Source: Clostridiales bacterium
Lineage (GTDB): Bacteria > Bacillota > Clostridia > Saccharofermentanales > Saccharofermentanaceae
DNA: 64,000 nucleotides
Reading direction: 5' to 3'
Assembly (NCBI GenBank): GCA_017428545.1
Contig: JAFRQR010000020.1
Location: forward strand, 186,001-250,000
Shown piece by piece: positions 12,071-22,160 of the stretch. The notes beneath the pieces are model-generated. The model was not told where the DNA came from and did no database searches. It saw nothing but the letters and a program-made list of their open reading frames with translations. Position 1 is the first letter of the stretch; the number at the start of each line of letters is the position of its first letter. The translations under genes and the position numbers were made by a program.

Positions 12071-12828
12071 AGCATTGACTCGATCTCTGCTGCGATCTTC
12101 ATCATGGTCTCTTTGTCTGTCGGATTAAAAAGCTGGATCGAGTGATAGCGGTATCCGTCACTCCAGAAGATGTACGAATACCCTTCTTCACTACCGCAAA
12201 GGACCGCTTGCCGGCCTTTATAGATCGCACACTTTTCCGAAGAAGCATAGTTCTCCGCAATCGCATCCATATCCAGTCCACTCACATCGATCGTCCAGAT
12301 ACATTCATCCTCCACTCCTCCGGAGTAGACGATCTCGGCCGAAAATCCATTGTAATTCGTGTAGGAGCTCTCCGAAGGAGTAAAAGGAAGCGTCGTCAGG
12401 TCGGAAAGATGAAGTCCGAATACTTCGTTGATCCCTTCGATACTGTCCACTTTGCTGCTCGCCTGCCATTCTGTGGTATTCCCCCCTGCCATGACGCCAC
12501 TCGGATCAGACGTTGCTCCTGTACTTCCGGTCTCAATAGCTCCGGATCGCCCGTCCTTGCCTTTTTTAGATGCTTTCCAAGCGATGAATACTCCGGTAGC
12601 AACGAGGAGCGCGGCACAAGCCAGTGCAAGGCTACGCAGCAGCACGATGCGGTTTTGGTTCTTTGACGGAACACATTTGATGACCGGTGATGCGGAAGGA
12701 TCTTTCATCTCTTCGGTTTCCGGCTTGGCATTATCCGATGCGGCCTGCTCTTTGACGTTTTTCAAAACGCGCTCGCGCATCTCGTCGGTAAGTTCAATTC
12801 GATCCATAATGTCCTTGTACTTAGTCAT
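12067..12828 (-). CDS. Membrane anti-sigma factor-like protein
   Basis: 253 residues. A charged N-terminal region (about 1-60), one transmembrane helix (about 64-86, RSLALACAALLVATGVFIAW) and an extracellular domain. The gene overlaps the end of the sigma factor gene by 8 bp, the classic arrangement for a co-translated sigma/anti-sigma pair. The extracellular part (EVFGLHLSDLTTLPF...YTNYNGFSAEIVYSG) may sense an outside signal. The stop overlaps the convergent protease gene end by 4 bp. No zinc-binding HxxxCxxC motif is seen, so the sigma-binding domain type is not identified. Confidence 0.75.
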   Translation of the reverse strand: MTKYKDIMDRIELTDEMRERVLKNVKEQAASDNAKPETEEMKDPSASPVIKCVPSKNQNRIVLLRSLALACAALLVATGVFIAWKASKKGKDGRSGAIETGSTGATSDPSGVMAGGNTTEWQASSKVDSIEGINEVFGLHLSDLTTLPFTPSESSYTNYNGFSAEIVYSGGVEDECIWTIDVSGLDMDAIAENYASSEKCAIYKGRQAVLCGSEEGYSYIFWSDGYRYHSIQLFNPTDKETMMKIAAEIESML

Positions 12829-13528
12829 CGAAATCGTACTCCTCTCTTAAGATTTCCTTCAGTTTCGATCGGGCTCTCTTCAGACGGGTCCTGATGTTCG
12901 CGCCGCTCTCTTGAAGGGTCACCGCGATCTCATCGGTGGAGTAGCCTTCCTCGTAAAAAAGATGGATGACTTCCCTGTAGTTCTCCGGAAGCGATTTTAC
13001 CGCCTCCCAGATATAGGAAAGATCCTCTTTTTTCTCTGCGACCAGTTCTTCATTCAGTTCGTCCGTATCCCGGAGCTTATTGTACTCGATCCTGTTCTTA
13101 CTGAGGTTAGAAGTCACCCGAAGGATCCAGGCCTTCTCGTGTTCCCTGGATACGAACTCCGGTGCGCTGCTTAAAAGCTTCAAAAGCACATCCTGCAGGA
13201 TCTCTTCACTGTCCTCCATGTTGTGTACGTAGGAATACGCCAGGCGCAGGATGCGGTTGCCGTGTTTATCGAGGATCTCTCTTAAGTATTTGTCCTGCTG
13301 CTCCACGCTCATCGGTGCTTTTCGAGAAGAAAGATCGGCCTCTTTATCCTTCTGCCCGGAAAGTGCTTTTCGATCGGGAACTTCTGCGATTTCAGATACG
13401 GACTGTTTTTCTCTGTTACGAAGGGAGAGCGAAAAAACTCTGTGCATAAGCTGCAGGTACGCCTTCCGGCATACCTGCAGGATACCCGCACTTGAACGAT
13501 CTATCGGCTGTCTTACACAGAGCTCCAT
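12821..13528 (-). CDS. ECF-type RNA polymerase sigma factor
   Basis: 235 residues from an ATG with AGGAGAAAGAA upstream. A 72-residue N-terminal extension of unknown role precedes region 2 (LRLAYSYVHNMEDSEEILQD, about 95-120) and region 4 (LPENYREVIHLFYEEGYSTD, about 180-225). A second possible start is Met73 just before region 2. It is co-transcribed with the membrane anti-sigma gene, and the cystatin-like lipoprotein gene lies 12 bp upstream in the same direction, so the three may form one operon. Confidence 0.9.
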   Translation of the reverse strand: MELCVRQPIDRSSAGILQVCRKAYLQLMHRVFSLSLRNREKQSVSEIAEVPDRKALSGQKDKEADLSSRKAPMSVEQQDKYLREILDKHGNRILRLAYSYVHNMEDSEEILQDVLLKLLSSAPEFVSREHEKAWILRVTSNLSKNRIEYNKLRDTDELNEELVAEKKEDLSYIWEAVKSLPENYREVIHLFYEEGYSTDEIAVTLQESGANIRTRLKRARSKLKEILREEYDFDD

Positions 13529-13540
13529 TTCTTTCTCCTG

Positions 13541-14371
13541 TTATGCTTCTTCGTCCGTCTCAAAAGCTTCCGATGTCTCGGACTGTTCGCCGGCCTCTAC
13601 TTCTTCCTGTGCGGAGAAGTTCATGTCATCTGTGCTGATCGAAGCGTTACCTTCCGGATCGACATAGATGGTCACGAGGGCGAGCTCGACGGAAGGATCC
13701 TCGACGACTGCTCTTACCTTACAGAGAACGAGGAAATTATAACCACCGACGACCTGAGATCCGAGGTATGCGACCGGCTCCATTTCACCGCCTGCGATCA
13801 CCATGGTGGCAAGGGCTTTTTCAAAAGCGTCCTTCACTTCCACATTGTTCTCATATGCCGGATCTCCTGTGTTTACGCCCCAGCCGCCGTCAACTTCGCC
13901 GTCTGATTCAAGGAGCGGATCGATCTTAAGGACTTCTGATCCGCCCTGAAGGTCTTCGTAAACATATACGAGGTAGTAACCCGGGATCGCGTCCGGAACT
14001 GTCGCGGTGCCTCTTGCGAGGATGCAGTAATTCGTACCGGCGACGACCTGTGTGCCGAGAAGGTAGATGCCTTCAAATACCATTCCCGTCAGTTCGGAAG
14101 TTGCCTTCTCAAAAGCATCCTTGGCCTTCTGGTTTTCATCCAGTGCGATGTTCTCGATATTGCCGTTCCAACCGCCTACCTGACCGATCATGTTCGGATC
14201 CTCCGTTCTTCTCATGCCCAGAAGCTGTATGAGCTTTTCGTCACCGTTATTTACCACGGTCTCAATCTTCTCTGCCGCTTTTTCCGAAGCCTTTGTTTCC
14301 TTCTTTTCCTTGCAGCCCGCCATTGTGGCGATAACTGCGACTGTCATAAGAATTGCTACTGACTTTTTCAT
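13541..14371 (-). CDS. Lipoprotein with two cystatin-like (QVVAG) domains
   Basis: 276 residues. Type II signal peptide with lipobox TMAGC. Two repeats of about 100 residues follow, each starting GGW, then a helix (KAKDAFEKATSEL / EVKDAFEKALATM), then Y-LLGTQVVAGTNYCILAR or Y-LGSQVVGGYNFLVLCK, then two strands. The helix-wrapped sheet order, the Gly-Gly-Trp start and the central QVVAG/QVVGG loop match the papain-inhibiting wedge of cystatins. The C-terminus is acidic. It is 12 bp upstream of the sigma factor gene and near a papain-like lipoprotein protease. Inhibitor activity is inferred from motif and order only. Confidence 0.72.
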   Translation of the reverse strand: MKKSVAILMTVAVIATMAGCKEKKETKASEKAAEKIETVVNNGDEKLIQLLGMRRTEDPNMIGQVGGWNGNIENIALDENQKAKDAFEKATSELTGMVFEGIYLLGTQVVAGTNYCILARGTATVPDAIPGYYLVYVYEDLQGGSEVLKIDPLLESDGEVDGGWGVNTGDPAYENNVEVKDAFEKALATMVIAGGEMEPVAYLGSQVVGGYNFLVLCKVRAVVEDPSVELALVTIYVDPEGNASISTDDMNFSAQEEVEAGEQSETSEAFETDEEA

Positions 14372-14646
14372 TTTCCTTTACCTCACTGTACTTGTAGATT
14401 TTTACCTGGGCTTTTCGCCTTTCACCCTATATACAGCCGGGGCCCGGAAAATGTGACACATATTCCTGAAAACTTTTTTCCCTACGATATCGTGCTACAT
14501 AATATACTAACACAATTGCCTCGACATGACCGACCACAGTGCTTTTCGGAACGGCGGATGTGCTTTTCGAGATAAAAAAACGGGTATGCTATAATGAACT
14601 TACATGTCTTATGGGAAATAGAAAAGGAAAAAGGTTGGTATTGGTT

Positions 14647-15864
14647 ATGAAAAAGTTTATCGCGCTGGCGCTTTCGGTCGCTACGATCCTGAGCGTTACG
14701 GCAGGCTGTAAAAAGAAGCTCCCGAAATTTGAACTGGAACTTGGCGACACTGTCACCATGGGCGAATACCAGGGTGAAGACATCGAGTGGGAAGTCATGC
14801 ACAGAAACTTCGAAGTCGGAAAGAACAAAGTCATCGTCGAGCTGCAGAGTACGACCGCAGTGGACTGCCTTCCGTTTGATGAAGACGGCGGCGCATACTG
14901 GGAAGATTGTTCTCTTCGCGAATGGCTGAACACGGACTTCTACGAAGAGGCCTTCTCCAAATCCGAAAAAAAGCAGATCATCGACACTTCTTACTCGATG
15001 TATACAGGTGAGACACGCTGGCTGACGGATAAAGTCTACCTTTCCGGAGAATATGCAAGATATCGTATGACACCTCAGGATGCGACTTGCAAAGCTTCCA
15101 AGTATGCAAAAAAGAAAGACATCCAGATGGAAAACGGCAGCTGCTCATTCTGGACACGTGACGTTTTTCTCACAACTTATGCTCATACTGAGGATACTTC
15201 AATTAAAGACGGCGGGTTCGCCTTCTGTCTCGGAACTTCCAGACACAGTGCCGGTCATAGCCCGGATGAGATGTTCACCGCAGAAGATGTAGGTGTCCGG
15301 CCGTGGATCTCTGTCGAGTACGAAGGGACATTTGAGATGAAGGATATTAATCCCGCAGACCGCGTCATTTTGGGAACATACGATGATGAACCGATCACCT
15401 GGATCGTTATGGAAAGCGGAAAAAGCGGATTGAAGCTTCTCAGCAAATATGGTCTTGAAAATATGAAGATGGATAAGAAGGATGACGCGGACGTATTTGC
15501 CGACACGGATCTTCACGACTGGCTGAACGAAGACTTCTACGAGGAAGCGTTCTCCAAGAGCGAAAAAGAGTTTATCGTACCCGATGACAATGATGACAAC
15601 GTCTCCCTGATTGGAAAGATCTCGATCAAGGACGGCTTAGAGCGTGATTGCTTATTCGAATTGCTCATCGGAACCGGATATTCAAAAGCTTACTGTGAAG
15701 ACAATGATGTCACCGAAAGAGACTCCATTGATACTTTCTGGATCAATTACGTATCGGAAACAAACTCGAAGCTTTCGATCTACCAGCCCGGAAGCATGCG
15801 TCAGGGCGGCATGAATACTGATGAAGAGTACTCTGTCCGTCCGTATATCACCATTAAATTCTGA
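14647..15864 (+). CDS. Lipoprotein with two DUF6273-like domains
   Basis: 405 residues from the ATG at 14647; the lipobox is TAGC. Two halves each carry a strand-rich start (LELGDTVTMGEYQGEDIEWEV / RVILGTYDDEPITWIVM) and the motif LREWLNTDFYEEAFSKSEK or LHDWLNEDFYEEAFSKSEK, followed by VRPW/VRPYI near the end. This pattern is found in many Firmicutes surface proteins of unknown function. No catalytic motif is recognised. It stands alone, transcribed toward the first copy of the palindromic repeat. Confidence 0.75.
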   Translation: MKKFIALALSVATILSVTAGCKKKLPKFELELGDTVTMGEYQGEDIEWEVMHRNFEVGKNKVIVELQSTTAVDCLPFDEDGGAYWEDCSLREWLNTDFYEEAFSKSEKKQIIDTSYSMYTGETRWLTDKVYLSGEYARYRMTPQDATCKASKYAKKKDIQMENGSCSFWTRDVFLTTYAHTEDTSIKDGGFAFCLGTSRHSAGHSPDEMFTAEDVGVRPWISVEYEGTFEMKDINPADRVILGTYDDEPITWIVMESGKSGLKLLSKYGLENMKMDKKDDADVFADTDLHDWLNEDFYEEAFSKSEKEFIVPDDNDDNVSLIGKISIKDGLERDCLFELLIGTGYSKAYCEDNDVTERDSIDTFWINYVSETNSKLSIYQPGSMRQGGMNTDEEYSVRPYITIKF

Positions 15865-15897
15865 TTCCGGTCTGCACCATTAAATCAATGAAAAAGC

Positions 15898-15955
15898 AAA
15901 TCTCCCGTCGCTGGTCCTCGACGCTTCGCGTCTGCGGAATCGCTCCGGGAGATTT
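15898..15955. repeat. Palindromic terminator-like repeat, copy 1
   Basis: AAATCTCCCG at one end pairs with CGGGAGATTT at the other, with T-runs on both strands, so it can terminate in both directions. The interior carries GTCGCTGGTCCTCG and CTGCGGAATCGCTCC around a small stem GACGC-TTC-GCGTC. An inverted copy with the same interior words lies at 16560-16612, on the other side of the HIT gene. Confidence 0.8.
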
Positions 15956-15986
15956 CTTTTTCTTCTTTGTATACGGCGGACCGGGA

Positions 15987-16448
15987 TCAGACCAGTTTAT
16001 CGAGTTCATTTTTCAGGAGGCTCTTCATCTCCTCAAGTTTCTCTCCGCCGATTGCAGAATCTTCTGAATACATCTTCTCCATCGGGTACCACCAGACCGG
16101 TCCTCTGTTGTTATAGCCATGCCCTTCAAGATCACCTGGCACGCGCGGATACAGATGCCAGTGCAGATGCGCATCTCCCATACCGAGCAGCTCATAATTC
16201 ATCTTCTCCGGGTGAAAAGCACGCGACACTGCTTCCGCCACGATCGACATCTCCTTCAGGAACAACGTCCTCTCTTCCATCTCCATCTGGAAAAGCTCCG
16301 TATACTTGTGATCCTTATAAAGAAAAAGCGTATATCCGTAGAAATGCTGATTATCACCGATCACGACATAACCGGTCTTCAGCTCCCTCACAAAATAAGG
16401 ATTCGTCCCCTTTTTGATCATCTCAATACGATCACAGATCAAGCACAT
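15987..16448 (-). CDS. HIT-family nucleotide hydrolase/transferase
   Basis: 153 residues from the ATG at 16448 (TTGGAGGAG upstream); the longer frame has no ribosome site. The C-terminal histidine triad HLHWHLYPR (about 99-107) is the catalytic motif that attacks the alpha-phosphate of nucleotide conjugates. An N-terminal CLIC pair might bind zinc, as in several HIT proteins. The gene is enclosed by two inverted copies of a palindromic repeat. The natural substrate cannot be deduced. Confidence 0.88.
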   Translation of the reverse strand: MCLICDRIEMIKKGTNPYFVRELKTGYVVIGDNQHFYGYTLFLYKDHKYTELFQMEMEERTLFLKEMSIVAEAVSRAFHPEKMNYELLGMGDAHLHWHLYPRVPGDLEGHGYNNRGPVWWYPMEKMYSEDSAIGGEKLEEMKSLLKNELDKLV

Positions 16449-16559
16449 ACAAAACTCCTCCAAACAGTCGTCCCAGACATTATAACAAATGATCAAATCC
16501 ATCCTTCTTTACTGCTGTGATATTTTGAAGAATAAACCAACAAACAAGAAAGCAAAAAG

Positions 16560-16612
16560 AAATCCCAAGGAGCGATTCCGCAGGCAAAGCCGAGGACCAG
16601 CGACGGGGATTT
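16560..16612. repeat. Palindromic terminator-like repeat, copy 2 (inverted)
   Basis: The reverse complement of copy 1 in its conserved words (GGAGCGATTCCGCAG and CGAGGACCAGCGAC), with ends AAATCCC/GGGATTT and T-runs on both strands. The inner stem is GGC-TTT-GCC rather than GACGC-TTC-GCGTC, so stem bases change in pairs while flanking words stay fixed. It lies between the HIT gene and the end of carB. Confidence 0.8.
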
Positions 16613-16645
16613 CTTTTTGTTTATTGCTATTTAGTTGTTTATCAG

Positions 16646-19600
16646 TTATGCATTGATCGTTGCAATTCCCGGGATCGTCTCCTCAAGAACATCCAGAAGG
16701 ATCTTTACAGTATCCAGTGATGTAAAGATCGTCACACCGTTTTGGATCGCGCAGCGGCGGATCGCCACACCGTCTTCGTAATGCACACCGGAAAGGATCG
16801 CACGGGTGTTGATGATGTAGCTGACATAACCGGCACGGATGGAATCGAGGATCTCCGTACTGCCTTCACTGAGTTTTCCGCGGACACGTGTTCTGATGCC
16901 GTGGTTCTTCAGGAAGTTCGCGGTACCGATCGTTGCCTCGATATTGAAGCCGAGCTCATAGAAACGCTTGATCAGCGGAAGTGCTTCTTCCTTATCCTCA
17001 TCTGCCAGAGTAACTATAACAGTACCATAATCCTTCATCTTGATTCCGGAAGCCTGAAGGGCTTTAAAGAATGCGCGGTTCAGGCTCTTGTCATAGCCGA
17101 TCGCCTCACCGGTGGACTTCATCTCCGGCGAGAGATAAGCATCCATACCGTCGAGTTTCTGGAAACTGAAGGCCGGTGCCTTTACATACCAGCGGTCGGT
17201 CGTCTCCGGCGGAGTGAGCTTCGTAATGCCCTGATCTGCCAGCGATTCGCCGAGCATGACCCGGGTCGCGATCGTTACGAGATTCTGGTCTGTGGACTTC
17301 GAAAGGAAAGGTACCGAACGGGAAGCACGCGGGTTGACCTCGATGACGTAGACGCTGTCGTCCTTGTCGACGATGAACTGGATATTGAAAAGACCCACGA
17401 TACCGATGCCGAGGCCCAGGCGCGTGGTGTAATCGCAGATCGTCTCCTTGACCTTATCGGAGATGGAGAACGGCGGATAAACGCTGGTGCTGTCACCACT
17501 ATGGACACCGGTACGCTCTACGAGTTCCATGATGCCCGGGATGAATACCTGCTTGCCGTCGCAGATCGCGTCGACCTCGACTTCTTTACCGACGAGGTAT
17601 TTATCGATGAGGACCGGTTTATCTTCGTCTACTTCAACGGCGTTCTTTAAGTACTTCACGAGCATCGTCTCGTTAGCGACGATCTCCATGGCACGGCCGC
17701 CGAGTACAAAAGACGGACGCACAAGCACCGGATATCCGATCTTTTCGGCCACCTTAATACCCGTCGGGATATCGGTAACTGCTTCACCCTTCGGATTCGG
17801 GATCTCAAGCGATTTGATCACCGCGTCAAAAGCATCTCTGTCCTCGGCTTTTTCGATCGCTTCGGAGTCTGTGCCGATGATCTTCACGCCGCGCTTCGTA
17901 AGAGAATCCGCGAGGTTAACAGCCGTCTGTCCGCCGAGGGTGACGATAACGCCGAGCGGCTTTTCAAGGTCGATGATGTTCATGACATCTTCGGTTGTCA
18001 AAGGCTCGAAATAGAGCTTATCTGCAGTCGTATAATCGGTAGATACCGTCTCCGGGTTGTTGTTGATAACGATGGCTTCGTATCCCGCTTCCTGGATCGT
18101 TCTGACCGCGTGGACCGTCGAATAGTCAAACTCGACACCCTGGCCGATACGGATCGGACCGGAACCTAAAACGATGACCTTTTTTCTGTCACTTACGATA
18201 GATTCGTTTTCAGATGCATACGTCGAATAGAAATACGGAACATAGCTTTCGAACTCTGATGCGCAGGTATCGATCATCTTATAGATCGGTGCGATCTTAT
18301 TCTCTTTTCTCATCTTATAGATGTCGTCTTCCGTCTGCTTCCAGAGCTCGGCGACATAGGAGTCGGAGAAGCCCATTCTCTTGGCTTCGATCAGGTGTTC
18401 AAGAGAGCCGGGATTCGCTTCCATCTCACGCTCGAAATCAACGATCTTTTTGATCTTATCGAGGAAGAACATGTCGATGCCCGTGATGTTGCAGATACGG
18501 GAGTGGTCGACGCCCAGCCACATCAGCTGCGAGATCGCATAGATACGGTCGTCGGTACCTTCCTTGATGTAATCCAGAAGATCATCGACACTCATATGGT
18601 CGGAGTCGAACTTCGTCATATGGATGTGGTTCTTGCTGTCCTCAAGAGAACGGATCGCCTTCAGAAGGCTCTCCTCAAAGGTGCGGCCGACGCTCATGAC
18701 TTCACCTGTCGCCTTCATCTGCGTGGAAAGCTTATTCATGGCTGCCGGGAATTTATCAAACGGGAATCTCGGCATCTTCGTTACGACATAGTCGAGAGCC
18801 GGTTCGAAGCACGCCGGTGTATTGGCAAGCTTTATCTCGTCGAGGTTCATGCCGACGGCGATCTTTGCGGAAACACGCGCGATCGGGTACCCGCTGGCCT
18901 TCGATGCCAGTGCGGAAGATCTTGATACACGGGGATTGACCTCGATAACGTAGTACTTAAAAGAATGCGGGTCGAGTGCGAACTGGCAGTTACATCCGCC
19001 TTTTACGCCGAGCGCACGGATGATCTTCAGGGCGCTGTCACGGAGCATGTGGTACTCCTTATTCGTCAGCGTCTGGGAAGGCGCGACGACGATGGAGTCA
19101 CCGGTGTGGATGCCGACCGGGTCAAGGTTTTCCATATTACAAACCGTGATCGCCGTATCGTTGGCATCGCGGATGACTTCGTATTCGATCTCCTTATAGC
19201 CCTTGATGCTCTTTTCTACAAGGACCTGATGCACCGGCGATAGCGCAAGCGCATTTTTCATCATGGTGACCATTTCTTCCGGATCGTTGGCAAAACCACC
19301 GCCCGTGCCGCCGAGCGTAAAAGCCGGACGCAGGATGACCGGATATCCGATCTTCTCTGCGGCCTCGAGTGCTTCCTCGATGCTGTATGTGATCTGCGAC
19401 GGAACGACCGGCTCACCGATCTTTTCACAAAGCTCTTTGAAAAGCTCTCTGTCCTCGGCGCATTCGATACTCTTGGCATCAGTTCCGAGAAGTTCGATCT
19501 CACACTCTTCGAGAACGCCCTTCTTGGCCAGCTGCATCGCAAGGTTAAGACCGGTCTGTCCGCCGATTCCCGGAACGATGGCATCCGGACGTTCGAGACG

Positions 19601-19834
19601 GCAGATGCGGGCCAGGAACTGCAGCGTCAGCGGCTCCATATAGACCTTATCCGCAATGGAAGTATCTGTCATGATCGTGGCCGGGTTAGAGTTGGCAAGG
19701 ATGACCTCGTAGCCTTCTTCCTTAAGCGCCAGGCAGGCCTGTGTACCTGCATAGTCGAACTCTGCCGCCTGACCGATGACGATCGGACCGGATCCGATCA
19801 CGAGTACTTTTTTAATGTCGGTTCTCTTAGGCAT
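16646..19834 (-). CDS. carB: Carbamoyl-phosphate synthase large chain CarB
   Basis: 1062 residues. Two homologous ATP-grasp synthetase halves, each starting with a dinucleotide-fold pattern ([20 protein letters not shown] and [20 protein letters not shown]), followed by [37 protein letters not shown] catalytic segments. The C-terminal allosteric domain has [15 protein letters not shown] and [19 protein letters not shown]. It makes carbamoyl phosphate for arginine and pyrimidines. The start overlaps the end of carA by 8 bp. Confidence 0.97.
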   Translation of the reverse strand: MPKRTDIKKVLVIGSGPIVIGQAAEFDYAGTQACLALKEEGYEVILANSNPATIMTDTSIADKVYMEPLTLQFLARICRLERPDAIVPGIGGQTGLNLAMQLAKKGVLEECEIELLGTDAKSIECAEDRELFKELCEKIGEPVVPSQITYSIEEALEAAEKIGYPVILRPAFTLGGTGGGFANDPEEMVTMMKNALALSPVHQVLVEKSIKGYKEIEYEVIRDANDTAITVCNMENLDPVGIHTGDSIVVAPSQTLTNKEYHMLRDSALKIIRALGVKGGCNCQFALDPHSFKYYVIEVNPRVSRSSALASKASGYPIARVSAKIAVGMNLDEIKLANTPACFEPALDYVVTKMPRFPFDKFPAAMNKLSTQMKATGEVMSVGRTFEESLLKAIRSLEDSKNHIHMTKFDSDHMSVDDLLDYIKEGTDDRIYAISQLMWLGVDHSRICNITGIDMFFLDKIKKIVDFEREMEANPGSLEHLIEAKRMGFSDSYVAELWKQTEDDIYKMRKENKIAPIYKMIDTCASEFESYVPYFYSTYASENESIVSDRKKVIVLGSGPIRIGQGVEFDYSTVHAVRTIQEAGYEAIVINNNPETVSTDYTTADKLYFEPLTTEDVMNIIDLEKPLGVIVTLGGQTAVNLADSLTKRGVKIIGTDSEAIEKAEDRDAFDAVIKSLEIPNPKGEAVTDIPTGIKVAEKIGYPVLVRPSFVLGGRAMEIVANETMLVKYLKNAVEVDEDKPVLIDKYLVGKEVEVDAICDGKQVFIPGIMELVERTGVHSGDSTSVYPPFSISDKVKETICDYTTRLGLGIGIVGLFNIQFIVDKDDSVYVIEVNPRASRSVPFLSKSTDQNLVTIATRVMLGESLADQGITKLTPPETTDRWYVKAPAFSFQKLDGMDAYLSPEMKSTGEAIGYDKSLNRAFFKALQASGIKMKDYGTVIVTLADEDKEEALPLIKRFYELGFNIEATIGTANFLKNHGIRTRVRGKLSEGSTEILDSIRAGYVSYIINTRAILSGVHYEDGVAIRRCAIQNGVTIFTSLDTVKILLDVLEETIPGIATINA

Positions 19835-20987
19835 GCTCAGCCACCTCGCTTTCCTTCTTTACGGTTTTTCCGAGACGAGACGCATCCGGATCGCTCTTTT
19901 GATCCAGATTTGCCTGCAATATCGAAGTGAACTTCTCGAAAAGATAACTGCTGTCCTGCGGGCCCGGTGCGCTTTCCGGGTGGTACTGCACGGAAAATAC
20001 CATATCTTCCACACACTCGACACCCTCGACCGTGTTGTCCAGAAGATTGATGTGCGTGGCCTTAAGTTTCGTATTTTTAAGGCTGTCGAGATCGACCGCA
20101 TAGCTGTGGTTCTGCGATGTGATCTCGATTTTACCTGTTTCCAGGTTCTTGACCGGGTGGTTACCGCCACGGTGACCGAACTTAAGTTTATACGTCTTTG
20201 CGCCATAAGCCAGAGAGATCATCTGATGACCCAGGCAGATACCGAAGATCGGGAACTTGCCGGCAAGTGCTTTTACCGTGGAAATAACGGGAGTGACGTC
20301 CTCCGGATCGCCCGGACCGTTAGACAGGAAAATACCGTCCGGCTTCATGAATTCGATCTCCTCGGGAGTCGTATCATAAGGCACGACGGTAACGTTGCAG
20401 CCATAGGAATTCAGTTTTCTGATGATATTGAGTTTGATGCCGCAGTCGATGGCAACGACGTTGAAACGCGGGTTCGGGGTTCTCGAGTACCAGCGTTTCT
20501 TGCACGAGACCCTCGGGACCTGATCGTGCGGGACCGGAGTGACCGTGATCTTCGCAAGCGCCACCTCGAGCGGCGTGTCGATCGAAGTAATGATCACGCG
20601 GCGGGAACCAAGATCGCGGATGCTTCTGGTGATCTGTCTTGTGTCGACGCCGTAGATCCCGGGGATGCCGTTTTCCTCCATCTCCTCGGAAAGCGTCTTG
20701 GTATATCGGAAGTTACTCGGCATATCATTGTAATCTCCGACGATCAAGCCGCCGATGCTCGGATTTTTAGTCTCGAAGTCATCGTCCGTGATGCCGTAGT
20801 TGCCGATAAGAGGATAAGTCATAACGACCATTTGGTCGGTGTAAGAGGGGTCGGAGAGGATCTCCTGGTAGCCCACCATCGAAGTATTGAAAACGATCTC
20901 ACACACTCTTTCGGTGTCCGCCCCGAATCCGTAGCCTTCGTAAAAGCTTCCGTCCTCGAGAACGATCTTCCGGTCTTTCTTTCTCAT
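19827..20987 (-). CDS. carA: Carbamoyl-phosphate synthase small chain CarA
   Basis: 386 residues. N-terminal CarA-specific domain ([34 protein letters not shown]) and C-terminal class I glutamine amidotransferase with Cys in FGICLGHQM (about 248) and the HPE motif in YHPESAPGP. It passes ammonia to CarB. Ribosome site GGAGGGCGTT. The leader contains a hairpin followed by T-rich sequence, a likely attenuator. Confidence 0.96.
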   Translation of the reverse strand: MRKKDRKIVLEDGSFYEGYGFGADTERVCEIVFNTSMVGYQEILSDPSYTDQMVVMTYPLIGNYGITDDDFETKNPSIGGLIVGDYNDMPSNFRYTKTLSEEMEENGIPGIYGVDTRQITRSIRDLGSRRVIITSIDTPLEVALAKITVTPVPHDQVPRVSCKKRWYSRTPNPRFNVVAIDCGIKLNIIRKLNSYGCNVTVVPYDTTPEEIEFMKPDGIFLSNGPGDPEDVTPVISTVKALAGKFPIFGICLGHQMISLAYGAKTYKLKFGHRGGNHPVKNLETGKIEITSQNHSYAVDLDSLKNTKLKATHINLLDNTVEGVECVEDMVFSVQYHPESAPGPQDSSYLFEKFTSILQANLDQKSDPDASRLGKTVKKESEVAEHA

Positions 20988-21004
20988 AACGCCCTCCGCA
21001 TCTT

Positions 21005-21060
21005 AAAGAAAAAGACGTCCCCTACATGCTCTCGATCAAGCATATGCGAACGTCTTTGTC
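21005..21060 (-). promoter_or_regulatory. Attenuator-like hairpin in the carAB leader
   Basis: On the minus strand AAAGACGT (21057-21050) pairs with ACGTCTTT (21018-21011), followed by TTCTTT; a second stem around ATGCT/AGCAT sits inside. It lies between the transcription start region and the carA ribosome site. No clear PyrR-binding consensus or T-box was seen. Confidence 0.55.
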
Positions 21061-21169
21061 CCTATATTCTTTATACGTTGTAAGTCCCATATCATTTTCA
21101 TTTACGGGAATTATAGTAATCTAATCTTACCCTGTCAATGCAAAGAAAGAAGATTTCTTTATCGTTTTT

Positions 21170-21949
21170 TCACGAAATGGGCTCGAAGTGCCCGGCGATC
21201 TCGTCCCACATCTGCTCGAAAAGCTCCGAATCGGGGTCATCGAGGATATAGTCGATATCGCCTCTTTCGAAGCAGCGGATGCGGTTTCCGTCCTCAGTCC
21301 AGTAATAAACGGCTTTCTGCCCATAGTCAGATCTTGCGTGCTTTTCCGAAAAAGAAGCATCCGGATCGATCGCTTCCGCCAAAAGCAGAAGCTTCGAAAG
21401 ATAATCATCCTCCACTTTCACGTTAGTACCGTCTTTTTCCAGGCTCTCCAGGTTTGAAAGAAGGACCGAAAGATAATCATATCCATCTTCGCCGAGCTTT
21501 CCGGTCTGCTTATAAAATCCGTCTCCGATCAAAAAGACACTTCCATCTTCAAATATCGCCATGATGTGGGTCTGCTGTCCCCACGCGAAGTTATTATATT
21601 CCTCCGTGAAAAGCACCCGTCCCCGCCCTTCGATGCTCGGGACCGAGACAACAGCCGCCTCCTCGGGATCTTCTTTTGCCGGGTCTTCCGAAACAGCATC
21701 CGTCGGCTCGGCATTATCCGTTTCTTCCGTATTCTCCGACACCCAGATCTGCGTTTCGGACAATTCATTTTCAAGAATGATCTCTTCTGTTTCGCTGTCG
21801 GATGCCGCTTCTGCCACTTGGCTGCTGCCGCTTGTTACGCTGTCCTTCGGATCTTCCTTTTGACTACAGGAAGCTGCCATCGACGCGATAAGCGCTGCCG
21901 CCGTCAGGATACTTGCTGCTTTTGAACGTAAACTCTTTCCTTGTTTCAT
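21170..21949 (-). CDS. Lipoprotein of unknown function
   Basis: 259 residues from the ATG at 21949 (GAGGAGGAAAGG upstream). The signal peptide ends in the lipobox SMAASC. A low-complexity Ser/Thr/Glu linker (about 30-95) separates the anchor from a compact C-terminal domain (about 100-259: GRGRVLFTEEYNNFAWGQQ ... DYILDDPDSELFEQMWDEI). No known catalytic motif is recognised. It is the likely target of the terminator found just upstream of its promoter region for the next gene, and is transcribed alone. Confidence 0.7.
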   Translation of the reverse strand: MKQGKSLRSKAASILTAAALIASMAASCSQKEDPKDSVTSGSSQVAEAASDSETEEIILENELSETQIWVSENTEETDNAEPTDAVSEDPAKEDPEEAAVVSVPSIEGRGRVLFTEEYNNFAWGQQTHIMAIFEDGSVFLIGDGFYKQTGKLGEDGYDYLSVLLSNLESLEKDGTNVKVEDDYLSKLLLLAEAIDPDASFSEKHARSDYGQKAVYYWTEDGNRIRCFERGDIDYILDDPDSELFEQMWDEIAGHFEPIS

Positions 21950-22040
21950 GAACCTTTCCTCCTCGGATCTGACCGGATCCGACATATTTCTCCCTTGCCC
22001 TCTACATATATAACGATTTGAAATGAGGTTTTGTTTCAAA

Positions 22041-22076
22041 AAAAGAAAAAACTTCCGAAATAGTATCCGGAAGTTT
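22041..22076 (-). terminator. Terminator after the two-TM membrane protein
   Basis: AAACTTCCG (22076-22068 read on minus) pairs with CGGAAGTTT (22057-22049) and is followed by a long T-rich run on the minus strand. Confidence 0.8.
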
Positions 22077-22160
22077 GAATCAGAAAGATTTGTTTTCGCC
22101 GGAAAACATGGTCAGGGCAGTGCTTTTGTCCGCTAACCGATATTGCCCGGGAGGCACTGG

